Positions 16,738 through 26,066 are shown, counted from the first letter of the stretch. The stretch is DNA of 64,000 bases from Subtercola boreus (GCF_003399645.1 NZ_NBXD01000002.1:310001-374000), one strand, 5' to 3'. Program-made: numbers and translations. Notes: a model not told the origin generated them from the letters alone.

Positions 16738-17540
16738 GTCCGGAGCTGGCGCGCGGCGCAGCTCCGGTGCGCACGCTGGTGGTCGACGACGAGGAGATCA
16801 CCGCCAGCGCCCACGCCGCCTACCTCGGCCGCGTCGGTGGATTCGAGGTGGCTGGTATTGCGCACACCGGTCGGGAGGCGGTGCGCCAGCTGCGCGTTGC
16901 ACTCGGCGATTCGGCTGGCAGTGTTCCTGCTCGCGACGATCCGGTGCCCGATTCCGCATCGCGGGCTCTGGCGACGCCGGCTCCGGATGATCGGCCGGCA
17001 GGCATCGACCTGGTGCTCCTCGACATGAACCTGCCCGACTTGCACGGGCTCGACCTGTGCCGGCAGATCCGCAGTGCGGGGCTCGAGACCGACGTCATCG
17101 CCATCACCGCTGTTCGCGAAGTGGGGGTGGTGCGGGCATCCCTCTCGCTGGGAATCGTGCAGTACCTGATCAAGCCGTTCACCTACGCCACATTCGCCGA
17201 CCGGCTTCGCACCTACCTCGACTTTCGGCGCGGGTTCGGCGACGACCGGTTGCTCGCCACTCAGGGCGAGGTCGATGACACGTTCGTGCGGATGCGTTCG
17301 GTCGCCCCGGCGGCCTACGAGAAGGGTCTGTCTGAGGGAACCCTGCAGCTCGTGGTGCAGGCACTCGCGGGGGCGCCGCACGCGCTTTCGGCGACCGAGC
17401 TCAGCGACGCGGCGGCGGTGTCGCGGGTGACAGCGCGGCGTTACCTCGAGCATCTCGTGGCCACGGGTGTCGCAGCGAAGAGTTCACGCTACGGAGCCCC
17501 GGGCCGCCCCGAGGTGGAGTACCGGCTCACCGGTCGCTGA
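16734..17540 (+). CDS. Response regulator, CitB/DcuR type
   Basis: Transcription activator paired with the kinase just upstream, 268 aa. The receiver domain has the acidic pocket VVDDEE (near residue 18), phospho-acceptor Asp97 in LVLLDMNLPD, and the conserved Lys in IKPFTYATF. The C-terminal helix-turn-helix (LSATELSDAAAVSRVTARRYLEHL) is that of the CitB family. Residues 58-90 are an insertion of about 30 hydrophilic residues between the second helix and third strand, which places the phospho-Asp about 40 residues later than usual. dctA is the likely target. Confidence 0.92.
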   Translation: MSPELARGAAPVRTLVVDDEEITASAHAAYLGRVGGFEVAGIAHTGREAVRQLRVALGDSAGSVPARDDPVPDSASRALATPAPDDRPAGIDLVLLDMNLPDLHGLDLCRQIRSAGLETDVIAITAVREVGVVRASLSLGIVQYLIKPFTYATFADRLRTYLDFRRGFGDDRLLATQGEVDDTFVRMRSVAPAAYEKGLSEGTLQLVVQALAGAPHALSATELSDAAAVSRVTARRYLEHLVATGVAAKSSRYGAPGRPEVEYRLTGR

Positions 17541-17913
17541 CGCCGGCCCCCGCCCCGGACTGCGCCGCCCCGCCCCGCGGGTCGCCCGATTACCGTCCGG
17601 CCGGAACTGGGCCACATCGACGCTCTCTGGGCGTTGTTTTCGCCCTGCTCCGCCCGGGTGGTCGACCCCGGATGCCCGGGTACCTGATCGACCGGAGGCA
17701 GCTGTCCTCGACCGGAGGCGCCGCGCCTGCGCTTGGTCGACCCGCCGCCGCGCCCGCAACATACCGCGCCGCAAGCGGGTGACGAGCCGGAAACTGGTTC
17801 AGGCAGGACAACCTTTCATGAACTCGGACGTGTCGACCTGAACTCCGTGTGAAGCCCAGACGACGCCTTCGACGGCGATCCCGATTGCCCCGTTTCGACC
17901 GTGAGGCCCCGAA
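17541..17913. other. Gene-free stretch before the glycerophosphodiester operon
   Basis: No credible coding sequence in any frame: the open frames have no ribosome binding site or family signature. It holds the direct repeat listed separately, two GGTCGACC palindromes and, at its right end, the promoter of the operon. Confidence 0.5.
17688..17719 (+). repeat. 12-bp direct repeat with 20-bp period
   Basis: TCGACCGGAGGC occurs exactly at 17688-17699 and 17708-17719, a spacing of about two helical turns, some 200 bases upstream of the ABC operon promoter. It could be a tandem regulator site; no binding protein is known. Confidence 0.4.
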
Positions 17914-17919
17914 TACCAT
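17914..17919 (+). promoter_or_regulatory. -10 hexamer of a probable leaderless promoter (ABC/GDPD operon)
   Basis: TACCAT fits TANNNT. Seven bases later a GTG at 17927 opens a 7-codon mini-ORF, so transcription probably begins at or next to that GTG. Confidence 0.5.
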
Positions 17920-17926
17920 CGCCCTT

Positions 17927-17950
17927 GTGCAAAAAACGAAGGCAGCCTGA
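17927..17950 (+). CDS. Seven-codon upstream mini-ORF
   Basis: GTG CAA AAA ACG AAG GCA GCC TGA encodes MQKTKAA. It starts 7 bases after a -10 hexamer (leaderless) and stops 4 bases before the permease ATG at 17955, with GGAG forming the gap. Ribosomes finishing it would be placed for re-initiation on the permease gene, whose own ribosome binding site is too close to the start to work well. Role inferred from the layout only. Confidence 0.4.
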   Translation: MQKTKAA

Positions 17951-17954
17951 GGAG

Positions 17955-18941
17955 ATGACGTCGACAGCGACGCGACCCGCGCGAATCGAGCCGGACCAGA
18001 GGGCGAAGACCCGGGTCATCCCGACCCCGGCCGAGCAGGCGAGGGCCCGAAAGGTTCGCTCGCGTCGCACCCGCCGGCACAACCGGCTATTGTTCGCCCT
18101 GCTCGCGGGCCCCAACATCGCCCTGCTCATCGCCTTCACCTACAAGCCGCTGCTGCAGTCGTTCTACTACTCCACCCTGCAGTGGAACATCGGTTCCCAG
18201 CGTGCCATCTCGGTGGGGTTCCGCAACTACACGGACTGGTTCACCGACTCCGAGACCCCACACGTCATCGGGGTGACCGTCGTCTTCACCCTCGCCACGG
18301 TGGGCGGGGGCATGGTGATCGGCTTGGCGCTGGCCGTACTGCTCAACCGCAAGCTCAAGCTGCGCGGGCCTGCGCGAACGATTGTCGTCGCCCCCTATGT
18401 GCTGTCGGGCGTCGCGGTCGGGCTGCTGTGGCTCTTCGTCTTCGACCCGAACTTCGGTATCGTCGCCGCAGCGCTGGGAGCGGTTGGACTGCCCTCACCC
18501 GCCTGGTACAACGACCCGCAGTGGGCGCTCGTGATGGTGATCATCGTGCAGCTCTGGAAGAACGTGGGCTACATCGCCCTGATCTACCTGGCGGGGCTGC
18601 AGGCGATTCCGCAGGACGTGCTCGAGGCGGCCGCGCTCGACGGCGCGGGTCCGGCCCGAACGTTCCGGCGCGTCATCCTGCCCCTGCTCAGCCCGACCTC
18701 CTTCTTTCTGAGCGTGACGACGCTGCTCAGTTCGCTGCAGAGCTTCGACATCATCCAGGCGATGACGAAGGGCGGCCCGCTCGAGGGCACGACCACGATG
18801 ATGTACGAGATCTACCGTGATGGCTTCGTCGCCGGCCGGGCCGGGTACTCCTCGGCGGTCGCCACCATCCTCTTCGTCGTGCTGCTCATCGTGACGCTCG
18901 TTCAACTGCGCTTCGTCGAACGAAAGGTGCATTACGCATGA
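17955..18941 (+). CDS. ABC transporter permease, UgpA/MalF-like
   Basis: First permease of a CUT1-type importer, 328 aa. A 45-residue basic N-terminal segment precedes the first hydrophobic segment (LLFALLAGPNIALLIAFTY); the EAA loop reads LEAAALDGAGPARTFRRVILP. The ATG at 17955 directly follows GGAG; the in-frame GTG at 17901 lies upstream of the likely transcription start. The operon contains a second permease, a Tat-type binding protein and a glycerophosphodiester phosphodiesterase, which suggests uptake of glycerol 3-phosphate or glycerophosphodiesters. No ATPase gene is included. Confidence 0.88.
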   Translation: MTSTATRPARIEPDQRAKTRVIPTPAEQARARKVRSRRTRRHNRLLFALLAGPNIALLIAFTYKPLLQSFYYSTLQWNIGSQRAISVGFRNYTDWFTDSETPHVIGVTVVFTLATVGGGMVIGLALAVLLNRKLKLRGPARTIVVAPYVLSGVAVGLLWLFVFDPNFGIVAAALGAVGLPSPAWYNDPQWALVMVIIVQLWKNVGYIALIYLAGLQAIPQDVLEAAALDGAGPARTFRRVILPLLSPTSFFLSVTTLLSSLQSFDIIQAMTKGGPLEGTTTMMYEIYRDGFVAGRAGYSSAVATILFVVLLIVTLVQLRFVERKVHYA

Positions 18942-19759
18942 TCCGCAGATTTCCGCTCGGGGGGTACATCGCCCTGGCGATCGCCGTCGTCGTCATGGTT
19001 CTTCCGCTGGTGTGGATGCTGCTGGCCAGTTTCAAGGGACAGAGCGAGATCTACTCCCTGCCGATCCAGTGGCTCCCGTCGTCTTTCGCTCCGACGAACT
19101 ACACCGATGCGCTCGACGTGGTGCCGTTCGGCTCGTTCTTTGTGAACAGCGCCATCACCACCGTCTTCGGGGCCGGGATCAAGATCATCCTGGGCCTGAT
19201 GACGGCCTATGCGCTGGTCTTCATCGAGGTGCCGTTCAAGAAGGTGTTCTTCGGCATCGTGATCTTCGCGCTGCTCGTTCCGCAGCAGATCGTGATCATT
19301 CCGAACTACACGCTCATCGCGAGCCTCGGTTGGCTGAACACCTACCAGGGCATCATCGTGCCCGGGCTGGCGAGTGCGTTCGGCACCTTCCTGTTCCGGC
19401 AGCACTTTCTGTCGTTGCCGCCCTCCGTGCTCGAGGCGGCCGCGCTCGACGGCGCCGGGCACCTGCGCAGGCTCTGGGCGTTCGTGCTGCCGATGTCGAC
19501 GCCGACCATCGCCGCCGTGGCGCTGGTCTCGGTTGTGACCGAGTGGAACGAATACCTCTGGCCGCTGCTCGTCGTCGACCGGCCGAACATGATGACGCTG
19601 CCCATCGGGCTCACCCTCCTGCAGAACACCGATGGCATCACGAACTGGGGCGTGCTGATGGCGGGCACCGTGCTCGTGACGCTGCCGATCCTGATCGTGT
19701 TCTTCGTGATGCAGCGCAAGATCGTGGCCGGGCTCACCGCCGGCGCGGTCACCGGCTAG
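18938..19759 (+). CDS. ABC transporter permease, UgpE/MalG-like
   Basis: Second permease of the importer, 273 aa, the normal length. Six hydrophobic segments are visible, the first at residues 8-29 (IALAIAVVVMVLPLVWMLLA). The EAA loop is LEAAALDGAGHLRRLWAFVLP. The start overlaps the upstream stop by 4 bases (ATGA), showing translational coupling and a fixed 1:1 partnership. Confidence 0.9.
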   Translation: MIRRFPLGGYIALAIAVVVMVLPLVWMLLASFKGQSEIYSLPIQWLPSSFAPTNYTDALDVVPFGSFFVNSAITTVFGAGIKIILGLMTAYALVFIEVPFKKVFFGIVIFALLVPQQIVIIPNYTLIASLGWLNTYQGIIVPGLASAFGTFLFRQHFLSLPPSVLEAAALDGAGHLRRLWAFVLPMSTPTIAAVALVSVVTEWNEYLWPLLVVDRPNMMTLPIGLTLLQNTDGITNWGVLMAGTVLVTLPILIVFFVMQRKIVAGLTAGAVTG

Positions 19760-19878
19760 GCGAACGTCAGCGCGCTTCACCGCGTGGTTCCGGATGCACG
19801 GCAGCCGGTCATCCACAACCCGAACTCTTCTCCTCCCCACCCGTGCCCCACCCGTTCCCGACCAGGAAGACCAGATCC

Positions 19879-21255
19879 ATGACGCCTCGATTCGACCTCT
19901 CCCACGCCTTTCCGAACGGCGTGACCCGCCGCAACGTTCTCGCGTTCGGCGCCGCCCTCTCGGGCACCGCACTGCTCGCGGCCTGCGCCGGGCCGTCCGT
20001 CGGCGGTGACGTCGGAGCCGTTTCGTCCACACCCTTGCAGGACTGGACGAACATCAAGCCCGCTTCATCCATCACCTGGTGGACCAACCACCCCGGCAAC
20101 TCGATGGCCACCGAACAGGCCATGATCGACGGCTTCCAGAAGGCCAACCCGGGCATCGTGGTCAACATGGTGACCGCGGGTGCGAACTACGACGAGATCG
20201 CGCAGAAGTTCCAGGCGGCCTCCGGCACCGACAGTGTGCCCGACCTGGTCGGCGCGAGCGACGTGTGGTGGTTCCGCTACATGATCAACCAGCAGATCAT
20301 TCCGCTCGACGACCTGGCTGCGCACCTGAACGCGAACACCGACGACTTCAACACGACGCTCTACGACGACTACAAGTACAACGACAGCCACTGGGCGATG
20401 CCGTACGCCCGGTCGACGCCGCTGTTCTACTACAACCGGTCGCTGTGGACGGCTGCGGGCCTGCCCGACCGCGCACCCGAGACCTGGGACGAGTTCGACG
20501 AGTGGGCGCCGAAACTCAGTGCGGTGATGAACGGTGCAGCTCCGCTCGGCATCGGCAAGGGCACCTCGTGGGCTGCGTGGTGGTTCTGCAACATCATGTG
20601 GGGCAAGGGCGGGGCGTACTCCGACCAGTGGACGACCAAGCTCGACATGCCCGAGACGATCGAGGCCGGCGAGTACCTGCGCGCGATGATCAACGAGAAC
20701 AAGAGCGCGGCGGTGTCTGCGACCGACTCGGCCGCAGACTTCGGGGCCGGGTTGAGCGCCTGCACGGTGGCCTCGACCGGTGCGCTGACGGGCATCCTGA
20801 AGTCGGCGACGTTCGACGTGGGCACGGGCTTTCTGCCGGCCGGGCCGAAGGGCGCGTTCACGCCGACCGGCGGTACGGGTATGGCGATCGCCTCGGGCAA
20901 GAGCCCGGAGCAGCAGCTTGCGGCAGGGATGTTCCTGAAGTACCTGACGGATGCCGACCAGACCGCGACCTTCTCTGCCGCGACGGGCTACATGCCGGTG
21001 CGCACCTCGGCAATGGACGGTGCGACGATGAGCGCGATCTACACCCAGAAGCCGCAGTTCCGCACGGCCGTCGACCAGCTGAAGAACGCGCGCTCGCAGG
21101 ATTGGGCCCGCGCCTTCGTTCCGTCGGGCGACAAATACCTCACAACCGCCCTCGAGCAGATCATGCTGCAGAACTCGGCGGCGGCCGACGCGTTCCCGAA
21201 GGCTGCGGCCGACATCACCACGTCGTACGATCAGAACGTGAAAGCGTACCTGTGA
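19879..21255 (+). CDS. ABC transporter solute-binding lipoprotein, Tat-type signal
   Basis: Family-1 extracellular binding protein, 458 aa. The signal peptide carries twin arginines (TRRNVLAFGAAL, residues 16-27) and a lipobox LAAC with Cys36, so it is probably folded inside, exported by Tat and lipid-anchored. The mature domain has SITWWTNHPGNSMATEQAMIDGFQ and several aromatic residues typical of UgpB-like proteins. It lies 119 bases after the second permease. Neighbouring phosphodiesterase suggests a glycerophosphodiester or glycerol-phosphate ligand, but a sugar ligand is possible. Confidence 0.9.
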   Translation: MTPRFDLSHAFPNGVTRRNVLAFGAALSGTALLAACAGPSVGGDVGAVSSTPLQDWTNIKPASSITWWTNHPGNSMATEQAMIDGFQKANPGIVVNMVTAGANYDEIAQKFQAASGTDSVPDLVGASDVWWFRYMINQQIIPLDDLAAHLNANTDDFNTTLYDDYKYNDSHWAMPYARSTPLFYYNRSLWTAAGLPDRAPETWDEFDEWAPKLSAVMNGAAPLGIGKGTSWAAWWFCNIMWGKGGAYSDQWTTKLDMPETIEAGEYLRAMINENKSAAVSATDSAADFGAGLSACTVASTGALTGILKSATFDVGTGFLPAGPKGAFTPTGGTGMAIASGKSPEQQLAAGMFLKYLTDADQTATFSAATGYMPVRTSAMDGATMSAIYTQKPQFRTAVDQLKNARSQDWARAFVPSGDKYLTTALEQIMLQNSAAADAFPKAAADITTSYDQNVKAYL

Positions 21256-22169
21256 CGATGGGGAATGCACGGGGTGCCGCGGGCGGCGGCGCTCCCAGCG
21301 CGGGCGGCGGGCCTCGGGTGGACGAGAATCTGCCGCGGGTGATCGCGCACCGCGGCAACTCGTCGGAAGCGCCAGAGAACACCCTCGCCGCATTCGAGGC
21401 CGCGCTCGCCGCGGGCGCCGACGCGATCGAGGTCGACCTGCAGCCCACCTCCGACGGTGTCGCCGTGGTGATCCATGACGATCGGCTCGACCGCACGACC
21501 GACCTGGTCGGCGAGGTCGGTCAGACGGATGCCGCGACCATCGCCTCGGCCGACGCCGGATCGTGGTTCGCGAACCCCTTCGCCGGCATCCGGGTGCCCA
21601 CGTTCGACGACCTGATCGCCTGGGGCCGGGCGAACCCGGGCATCCATTGGCTGCTGGAGTTCAAGGGTCGCTGGAACGGGGCTCTGCTCGCCCCCGAGCT
21701 CGAGAAGCTGCGGGCGGCCGGTATGGTCTCGCGCGCCGTCGTGCAGAGCTTCGATGTCGAGACGGTGCGGGCACTCAGCGCGGTCGGCCCCGACTTCAGG
21801 CGCGAGCTGCTCGTCGCGGAGCTGCCGGGGGTGCCCGCGGTGCGGGAGTGGATGACCGGGGCCGAAGTCGATGCCGCCCAGTCGGCCCTCGCCTCCGTCG
21901 ACCCCGAGATGGTGCGTCAGGGGATCGGCCAGCTCCTCGAGCTGCTCCGTGAGGTTGGTGCCGTGGGGTGCAACCCCCACGGGATGCTGCCGGTCGAGCA
22001 TCCTGCGCTCGTTTCCGCGCTGCACGCAGAAGGTTTCACCCTCAGCGTGTGGACGATCGACGAGCCCGCGCACTGGCAGCTCGCCGTCGAGGCAGGGGTC
22101 GACGCCATCATCACGAACCGCCCGCTTGAACTTGCGACGTGGTTGGCGCGCGAGGTGGCCGCGGTCTGA
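21252..22169 (+). CDS. Glycerophosphodiester phosphodiesterase
   Basis: Hydrolyses glycerophosphodiesters to glycerol 3-phosphate and an alcohol. The 305-aa protein has the family motifs AHRGNSSEAPENTLAAF (catalytic His and metal-binding Glu), EVDLQPTSDGVAVVIHDDRLDRTT and the late LEFKG. No signal peptide is present, so it acts in the cytoplasm, like UgpQ. The GTG at 21252 overlaps the binding-protein stop (GTGA); an ATG two codons later is an alternative. Being last in the operon, it probably processes the imported substrate. Confidence 0.92.
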   Translation: MTMGNARGAAGGGAPSAGGGPRVDENLPRVIAHRGNSSEAPENTLAAFEAALAAGADAIEVDLQPTSDGVAVVIHDDRLDRTTDLVGEVGQTDAATIASADAGSWFANPFAGIRVPTFDDLIAWGRANPGIHWLLEFKGRWNGALLAPELEKLRAAGMVSRAVVQSFDVETVRALSAVGPDFRRELLVAELPGVPAVREWMTGAEVDAAQSALASVDPEMVRQGIGQLLELLREVGAVGCNPHGMLPVEHPALVSALHAEGFTLSVWTIDEPAHWQLAVEAGVDAIITNRPLELATWLAREVAAV

Positions 22170-22245
22170 GGCGTCGGGCCGGCTGCCGCGAACCCCGCGC
22201 TGCAGAGTGCGGCGTGAGCGACCCCGGTCGTGGGAGGGTGGAGCG

Positions 22246-24120
22246 GTGACGGAACTGCTGATTGCCGGAGTGCTGGCCCTGCTGGGCATTGCCGCGGCTG
22301 CGCTGCTCGGGCCGAAGGTTCGCGTCGCGTCGCCGCTGGTGCTGGTGGCGCTCGGGATCGCGGTCAGTTTTCTGCCGTTCGTGCCGGCGGTGCGGGTGGA
22401 GCCCGAGCTGATTCTCGCCGGGGTGCTTCCTCCGCTTCTGTACTCGGCGTCTGTCTCGATGCCGGCCATGAACTTCCGGCGCGAGTTCGCCGCGATCAGT
22501 GGGCTGTCGATCGTGCTGGTGATCGCGTCGTCGGTGGTGCTGGGGCTCTTCTTCGCCTGGGTGATTCCGGGGCTGGGGCTCTGGTGGGGAATCGCGCTCG
22601 GCGCGATCGTCAGCCCCACGGATGCCGTCGCCACCTCGATCGTCAAGAGATCGCCGGTCTCCTCCCGCGCTGTGGCCATTCTCGAGGGCGAGAGCCTTCT
22701 GAACGATGCGACCGCCCTCGTGCTGCTGCGCACGGCCATCGCCGGAGCTGCGGCAGCGGTCTCGGTCTGGGGCACGATCGGCGGGTTCGTGTTCGCGGTC
22801 GTCATCGCCGCAGCACTCGGGTTCGCGGTGGGGCGGCTCAATCTGTTCGTGCGGGCACGCATCCCGAACGCGACCGTCGGTACGGTGATCTCGTTCACGG
22901 TGCCGTTCCTGGCATCGATTCCGGCGGAGCTGCTCGGCGCCTCAGGGCTGGTCGCGGCGGTGGTCGCCGGGCTCGTGACCGGGCGGCTGGCCCCGCGGAT
23001 GCTGTCGCCCCAGAGCCGGCAGTCGGATGCCCAGAACTGGAGCACGGTCGAGATGGTCCTCGAGGGTGCCGTCTTCCTGCTGATGGGGCTGGAACTGTCA
23101 TCGATCGTCGGCGACGTGGGCCAGGAGCAGGAGGGAATCGCCCCGACCCTGCTGATCGCGCTGGGTGCCCTGCTGCTGACGGTGCTCGTGCGGGCGGCGT
23201 ATGTGGCTCCACTGCTTCGGGGGCTCGCACGGCGCGCTGCCCGCACGGCGAAGATGAAGCCGCGGCTGACCGTGATGCAGGAGCGGCTCGCCGACCCGAC
23301 GGCCGCCGTGGAACGGGCTGCGGCGAACCCCACCGACTGGTACCGCCCGTCGCCCGAACTCGAGCGGGGCGGGGTGGATGCCGGCCGGCCCTCCCGCCCG
23401 AAGCCCGGGGCGGGCCGCGGTGACGACGACGGAGTACTCCGCGCGGAACTCAGCGAGCGTGCCCGCCGGCGCATCCGTCGGCGGGTGAGTCGGCGCCGCA
23501 CACCGACCGTCGCCGACATGACGCGTTTCACCACCCGCGTCACGCGCACGCTCGCGGACATCGACTATCTGGTGCAGGCGCCCCTGGGCTGGCGCGAAGG
23601 CGGCGTCGTCGTCTGGGCCGGCATGCGCGGGGCGGTGACGGTCGCGGCCGCCCAGACGCTCCCGGCCGACACGCCGAACCGTTCGCTGCTCGTGCTGGTC
23701 GCGTTCGCGGTGGCGGCGCTGTCGCTGCTCATCCAGGGCGGAACGCTGCCGCTGGTCATCCGTCTGCTGAAACTGACGCCCACCGACCCTCTGCTCGCGC
23801 ACGCCGAGCGGGAGCGCATCTTCACCCTGCTCAGCGACGTGACCATGGCCGAGCACGCCGCCGCGCTGGAGGGTGCCGGGGTCAATGACGGCCCCGCGCC
23901 GGGCGACGCCGCCGCCCTGGAGGCCACGACGGGAGGCGTCCCCACGCACCCCGCGACCACGCCGAAGCAGGATGCGCTCGCCCTCATCGCCGCGAAGCGC
24001 ACCGCGCTGCTCGACGCGCGTGACGACGGAACGTTCAACGCCGACACCCTCGATGCCGTGCTGCGCGCCCTCGACGCCGAGCAGGTCGCCCTCCAGCTTC
24101 AGGGCGACCCCGACCGCTGA
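22246..24120 (+). CDS. Na+(K+)/H+ antiporter, CPA1 family
   Basis: Cation/proton exchange across the membrane for pH and salt homeostasis. The 624-aa protein begins at a GTG after GGGAGGG. Twelve or so hydrophobic segments lie in residues 1-330, with the ion-site motifs GAIVSPTDAVATSIV and EGESLLNDATALVL. A hydrophilic stretch of about 100 residues (345-435) separates the last helices, beginning with GGVVVWAGMRGAVTVAAAQTLP, from the core. The C-terminal 115 residues are a soluble regulatory tail. It stands alone behind the GDPD gene. Confidence 0.88.
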   Translation: MTELLIAGVLALLGIAAAALLGPKVRVASPLVLVALGIAVSFLPFVPAVRVEPELILAGVLPPLLYSASVSMPAMNFRREFAAISGLSIVLVIASSVVLGLFFAWVIPGLGLWWGIALGAIVSPTDAVATSIVKRSPVSSRAVAILEGESLLNDATALVLLRTAIAGAAAAVSVWGTIGGFVFAVVIAAALGFAVGRLNLFVRARIPNATVGTVISFTVPFLASIPAELLGASGLVAAVVAGLVTGRLAPRMLSPQSRQSDAQNWSTVEMVLEGAVFLLMGLELSSIVGDVGQEQEGIAPTLLIALGALLLTVLVRAAYVAPLLRGLARRAARTAKMKPRLTVMQERLADPTAAVERAAANPTDWYRPSPELERGGVDAGRPSRPKPGAGRGDDDGVLRAELSERARRRIRRRVSRRRTPTVADMTRFTTRVTRTLADIDYLVQAPLGWREGGVVVWAGMRGAVTVAAAQTLPADTPNRSLLVLVAFAVAALSLLIQGGTLPLVIRLLKLTPTDPLLAHAERERIFTLLSDVTMAEHAAALEGAGVNDGPAPGDAAALEATTGGVPTHPATTPKQDALALIAAKRTALLDARDDGTFNADTLDAVLRALDAEQVALQLQGDPDR

Positions 24121-24163
24121 CGCGCGAGGCGACGACCGCTGACGCGCGCGGCGCGGCGCCCTC

Positions 24164-25561
24164 TCAGAGACCGGCCGCGACCACTCCAGCCCCCGCGCCG
24201 ACGCGGTACTGCGCCCCGAGATGCTCGGCCGGCAGCCGGTCGCCCCGCCCGTGCAGTTTATTGCGCAGGGTTCCGGGCTGGTAGTCGGTGGGGTACGCCC
24301 CGCGCGCCTGCAGCTCCGGAATCACGTAGGTCACCACATCTTCGAACGTGCCGGGCGTGATCGCGTAGGCGAGGTTGAATCCGTCGACGTCGGTCTCCTC
24401 CACCCACTCCTGTAGATGATCGGCGATCTCCGATGGCGACCCCACGATGAACGGCCCCAGCCCCCCGATGGCTCCCAGGCGTGCGATGTCGCGCACCTTC
24501 CACTCCTCGCCCCCGTTGCTTGCGCCCTGGAAGTTCGCCACGGCCGACTGGATGGCGTTGCTCTTCACATTGCCGATCGGCTCGTCGAGGTCGTACTGCG
24601 AGAGGTCGACGCCCATCCAGCCCGACATGAACACCAGGGCTCCCTCCTCGCTGGCATACGACAGGTAGTCCCGGTGCTTCGCGTGGGCCTTCTCGCTGGT
24701 CTCGTCGGTGATGATGGTCAGCAGCGTGTAGATCTTCGCCGCGTACCGATCGCGCCCGGCCTCCTCGAGGGCGTCCCTGATGCGTTTGACCGTGCCCGCG
24801 AGCAGCTCCTTCGTCGGTGCAGCCACGAAGATCGCCTCCGCATTGCCCGCAGCGAACTGGATGCCGCGGGGCGACGCCCCAGCCTGGTAGATCACGGGCG
24901 AGCGCTGCAGAGACGGTTCAGACAGATGGATGCCCGGCACGGTGTAGTTCTTGCCGTAGTGCCCGATCTCGTGCACCTTCGCCGGGTCGGTGAACACTCC
25001 GGTCTCGCGATTGCGCACAACCGCGTCGTCCTCCCACGACCCCTCCCACAGCTTGTAGAGAACCTCGAGGTACTCGTCAGCCACGTCGTACCGGTCGTCG
25101 TGCTCGAGCTGGTCGTCGTGGCCCATGTTGCGGGCGGCGCTCGGCAGGTATCCGGTCACGACATTCCAGCCCACCCGACCCTTCGTGAGGTGGTCGAGCG
25201 TCGACATGCGCCGTGCGAACGGGTACGGATGCTCGTAGGCCGTGCCGGCGGTGATGCCGAACCCGAGGTTCTCGGTGACGGCCGCCATCGCGCTGACCAG
25301 CAGCACCGGGTCGTTCACCGGAACCTGCGCACCGTGCCGGATCGCCGCCTCGTTCGACCCGCCGTAGACGTCGTACGTTCCGAGCACATCCGCGATGAAG
25401 ATGCCGTCGAATCTGCCGCGCTCGAGCAGTTTCGCCAGCTCCGTCCAGTACGACAACTCCTTGTACCGAAAGGACTGGTCATCGGGGTGTCGCCACATGC
25501 CCGATGACTGGTGGGCGACGCAGTTCATGTCGAAGGCGTTGAAACGGATCTGCTTGGTCAT
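24164..25561 (-). CDS. FMN-dependent monooxygenase, NtaA/SnaA/DszA type
   Basis: Luciferase-like two-component flavin monooxygenase, 465 aa, that uses FMNH2 from a separate reductase to oxidise sulfur or nitrogen compounds or xenobiotics. Characteristic stretches are FDGIFIADVLGTYDVYGGS, the EHPYPFARRMSTLDHLTKGRVGWNVVTGY loop and SPVIYQAGASPRGIQFA. The ATG at 25561 is chosen over one 8 codons upstream because the homologous KQIRFNAFDMNCVAHQSSGMWRHP segment starts here. It is a single gene without neighbouring transporter, so the substrate is open. Confidence 0.9.
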   Translation of the reverse strand: MTKQIRFNAFDMNCVAHQSSGMWRHPDDQSFRYKELSYWTELAKLLERGRFDGIFIADVLGTYDVYGGSNEAAIRHGAQVPVNDPVLLVSAMAAVTENLGFGITAGTAYEHPYPFARRMSTLDHLTKGRVGWNVVTGYLPSAARNMGHDDQLEHDDRYDVADEYLEVLYKLWEGSWEDDAVVRNRETGVFTDPAKVHEIGHYGKNYTVPGIHLSEPSLQRSPVIYQAGASPRGIQFAAGNAEAIFVAAPTKELLAGTVKRIRDALEEAGRDRYAAKIYTLLTIITDETSEKAHAKHRDYLSYASEEGALVFMSGWMGVDLSQYDLDEPIGNVKSNAIQSAVANFQGASNGGEEWKVRDIARLGAIGGLGPFIVGSPSEIADHLQEWVEETDVDGFNLAYAITPGTFEDVVTYVIPELQARGAYPTDYQPGTLRNKLHGRGDRLPAEHLGAQYRVGAGAGVVAAGL

Positions 25562-25682
25562 CCCTCCATCCTGCGGTGCGCGCACCGTCCGCGCCCGGGT
25601 GGACGTTACACGGCGTCACATTCACGGCGGGCCGGTGCGTGGCCGGCGCACGACGGGCGCGACGCGAGCGGATGCCTGTCGG

Positions 25683-25919
25683 TCAGCTCCCGATCTCACC
25701 CGCGGCGATGGCATCCGCGTACTTGCGCACGTCGGGGCCGGGCTTGTAGTCGATGAACCGGCCCTTCAGCCGTTCATTGAGTGCCGCGTAGATCTCATCG
25801 GACGACTTCTCCTGCATCGTCCCGTTCAACTCCACGACGGCATCGCGCAGCACCCGGTCGGCGTCGTCGAGCACCTTGGCGCGGGCTTCATCATTCCAGC
25901 GGATCTCAGATTCGTTCAT
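25683..25919 (-). CDS. Small uncharacterised acidic protein
   Basis: A 78-aa soluble protein with no recognised domain; it is mostly predicted helix, with regularly spaced acidic and hydrophobic residues. The ATG start is followed by NESEIRWNDEARAKVLDD. It is on the same strand as the monooxygenase, 119 bases upstream of it. Codon use resembles its neighbours, which supports it being a gene. Confidence 0.6.
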   Translation of the reverse strand: MNESEIRWNDEARAKVLDDADRVLRDAVVELNGTMQEKSSDEIYAALNERLKGRFIDYKPGPDVRKYADAIAAGEIGS

Positions 25920-26066
25920 GCCTCGACGCTATCCCGATCGCCCGCCCCGACGAGAGGCCTTGCGCTCCGGCCCGGCACCCTTCAAGCTGTGGCCCCTGCC
26001 CGGCCCTGCCGTGACCCTGCCCGGCCCCTGCTGGCGGCGGGCCCGGTGCGCGACTACGGTGGCCTG

